Shown one piece after another: positions 10,034 to 10,303 of a stretch of 10,303 bases of DNA. A program made the translations under genes and the position numbers. Below the pieces are notes generated by a model that was not told the DNA's origin, searched no databases, and saw only the letters and a list, made by a program, of their open reading frames with translations. Source of the DNA: Spirogloea muscicola (taxonomy: Eukaryota; Streptophyta; Zygnematophyceae; Spirogloeales; Spirogloeaceae); NCBI GenBank assembly GCA_009602725.1, contig WELB01000329.1, forward strand, positions 53,091 through 63,393, in the 5' to 3' direction. Every line of letters begins with the position of its first letter. The stretch's first letter is position 1.

Positions 10034-10303
10034 GATGCGTTCACCGGCCGATGACCGGCCTGCGAATGGGGGCAGGACGCCGCAGCGGCTCTACCCCGCC
10101 CTGCCACCAGAAGGTCGCGCCGCAGTCGAGCATCAGCCGCCAAGGTGGCACGGGAGCCGGCACAGCAGGCGGCCCGGGCAGCTGCCGCCATCGCAGGCTC
10201 CCGCGGCCAGCAGCGGAGCTGGCGGGAGCTGGCGGCCGGCAGGGCCTGGCGAGGCGCAGCCGGCGGCGCAAGCACCTGGGAGCGCAGCGCAGCGGCGGGG
10301 GGG
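10034..10303. other. GC-rich 5' flank of the IQD gene
   Basis: Upstream (minus strand) of the IQD start codon, the sequence is about 75% GC with many CpG dinucleotides, as expected for a 5' leader and core promoter of the type the other two genes also show. No TATA box or coding exon is evident. Minus-strand open frames here (10275-9994, 10271-10041) are Ala/Arg/Pro-rich and typical of random GC-rich DNA. The window ends in seven G bases (10297-10303), which may be a read-end artefact. Confidence 0.65.

Overview
The window reads as nuclear DNA of a green plant lineage: three intron-rich protein genes, no operons and no bacterial signals. The strongest taxonomic clue is an IQD (IQ67-domain, calmodulin-binding) gene, a family typical of land plants and their closest algal relatives. 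Introns are short (about 80-350 bases) with GT..AG ends. The first exons are extremely GC-rich and the 3' exons are near 50% GC. I suspect a seed-free plant or streptophyte alga, but the sequence alone does not fix the species. The window opens with 122 A bases and ends in a G run, so it may be a whole small contig or abut a contig edge.

Layout. (1) 1-122: a pure A tract that cuts off the start of gene 1. (2) 123-689, plus strand: a three-exon gene for a tiny single-pass, probably mitochondrial membrane protein (cytochrome c oxidase subunit VIIc-like at best guess). (3) 690-1208: convergent intergenic region, with a weak tRNA-like/SINE-like trace. (4) 5157-1209, minus strand: a 13-exon gene for UTP15, the WD40 protein of the small-subunit processome. 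Every intron joins in frame except for a one-base disagreement inside exon 1 near 5094-5100. (5) 5158-5738: spacer holding the UTP15 5' region and the IQD 3' region, with a C12 tract. (6) 10033-5739, minus strand: an IQD gene of about 14 exons. It has a basic N-terminus, an IQ67 domain split by the family's hallmark phase-0 intron after codon 16, and a C-terminal DUF4005-type motif. (7) 10034-10303: GC-rich 5' flank of the IQD gene.

The genes are functionally unrelated neighbours: a respiratory or inner-membrane small protein, a nucleolar rRNA-processing factor and a calmodulin/microtubule scaffold. UTP15 and IQD lie in tandem, and the small gene converges on UTP15. I found no new defence, mobile or biosynthetic system. 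The points worth a second look are the probable single-base error in UTP15, the A-tract junction, the many-exon IQD architecture with its very short exon, and the tRNA-like trace at about 970-1033.
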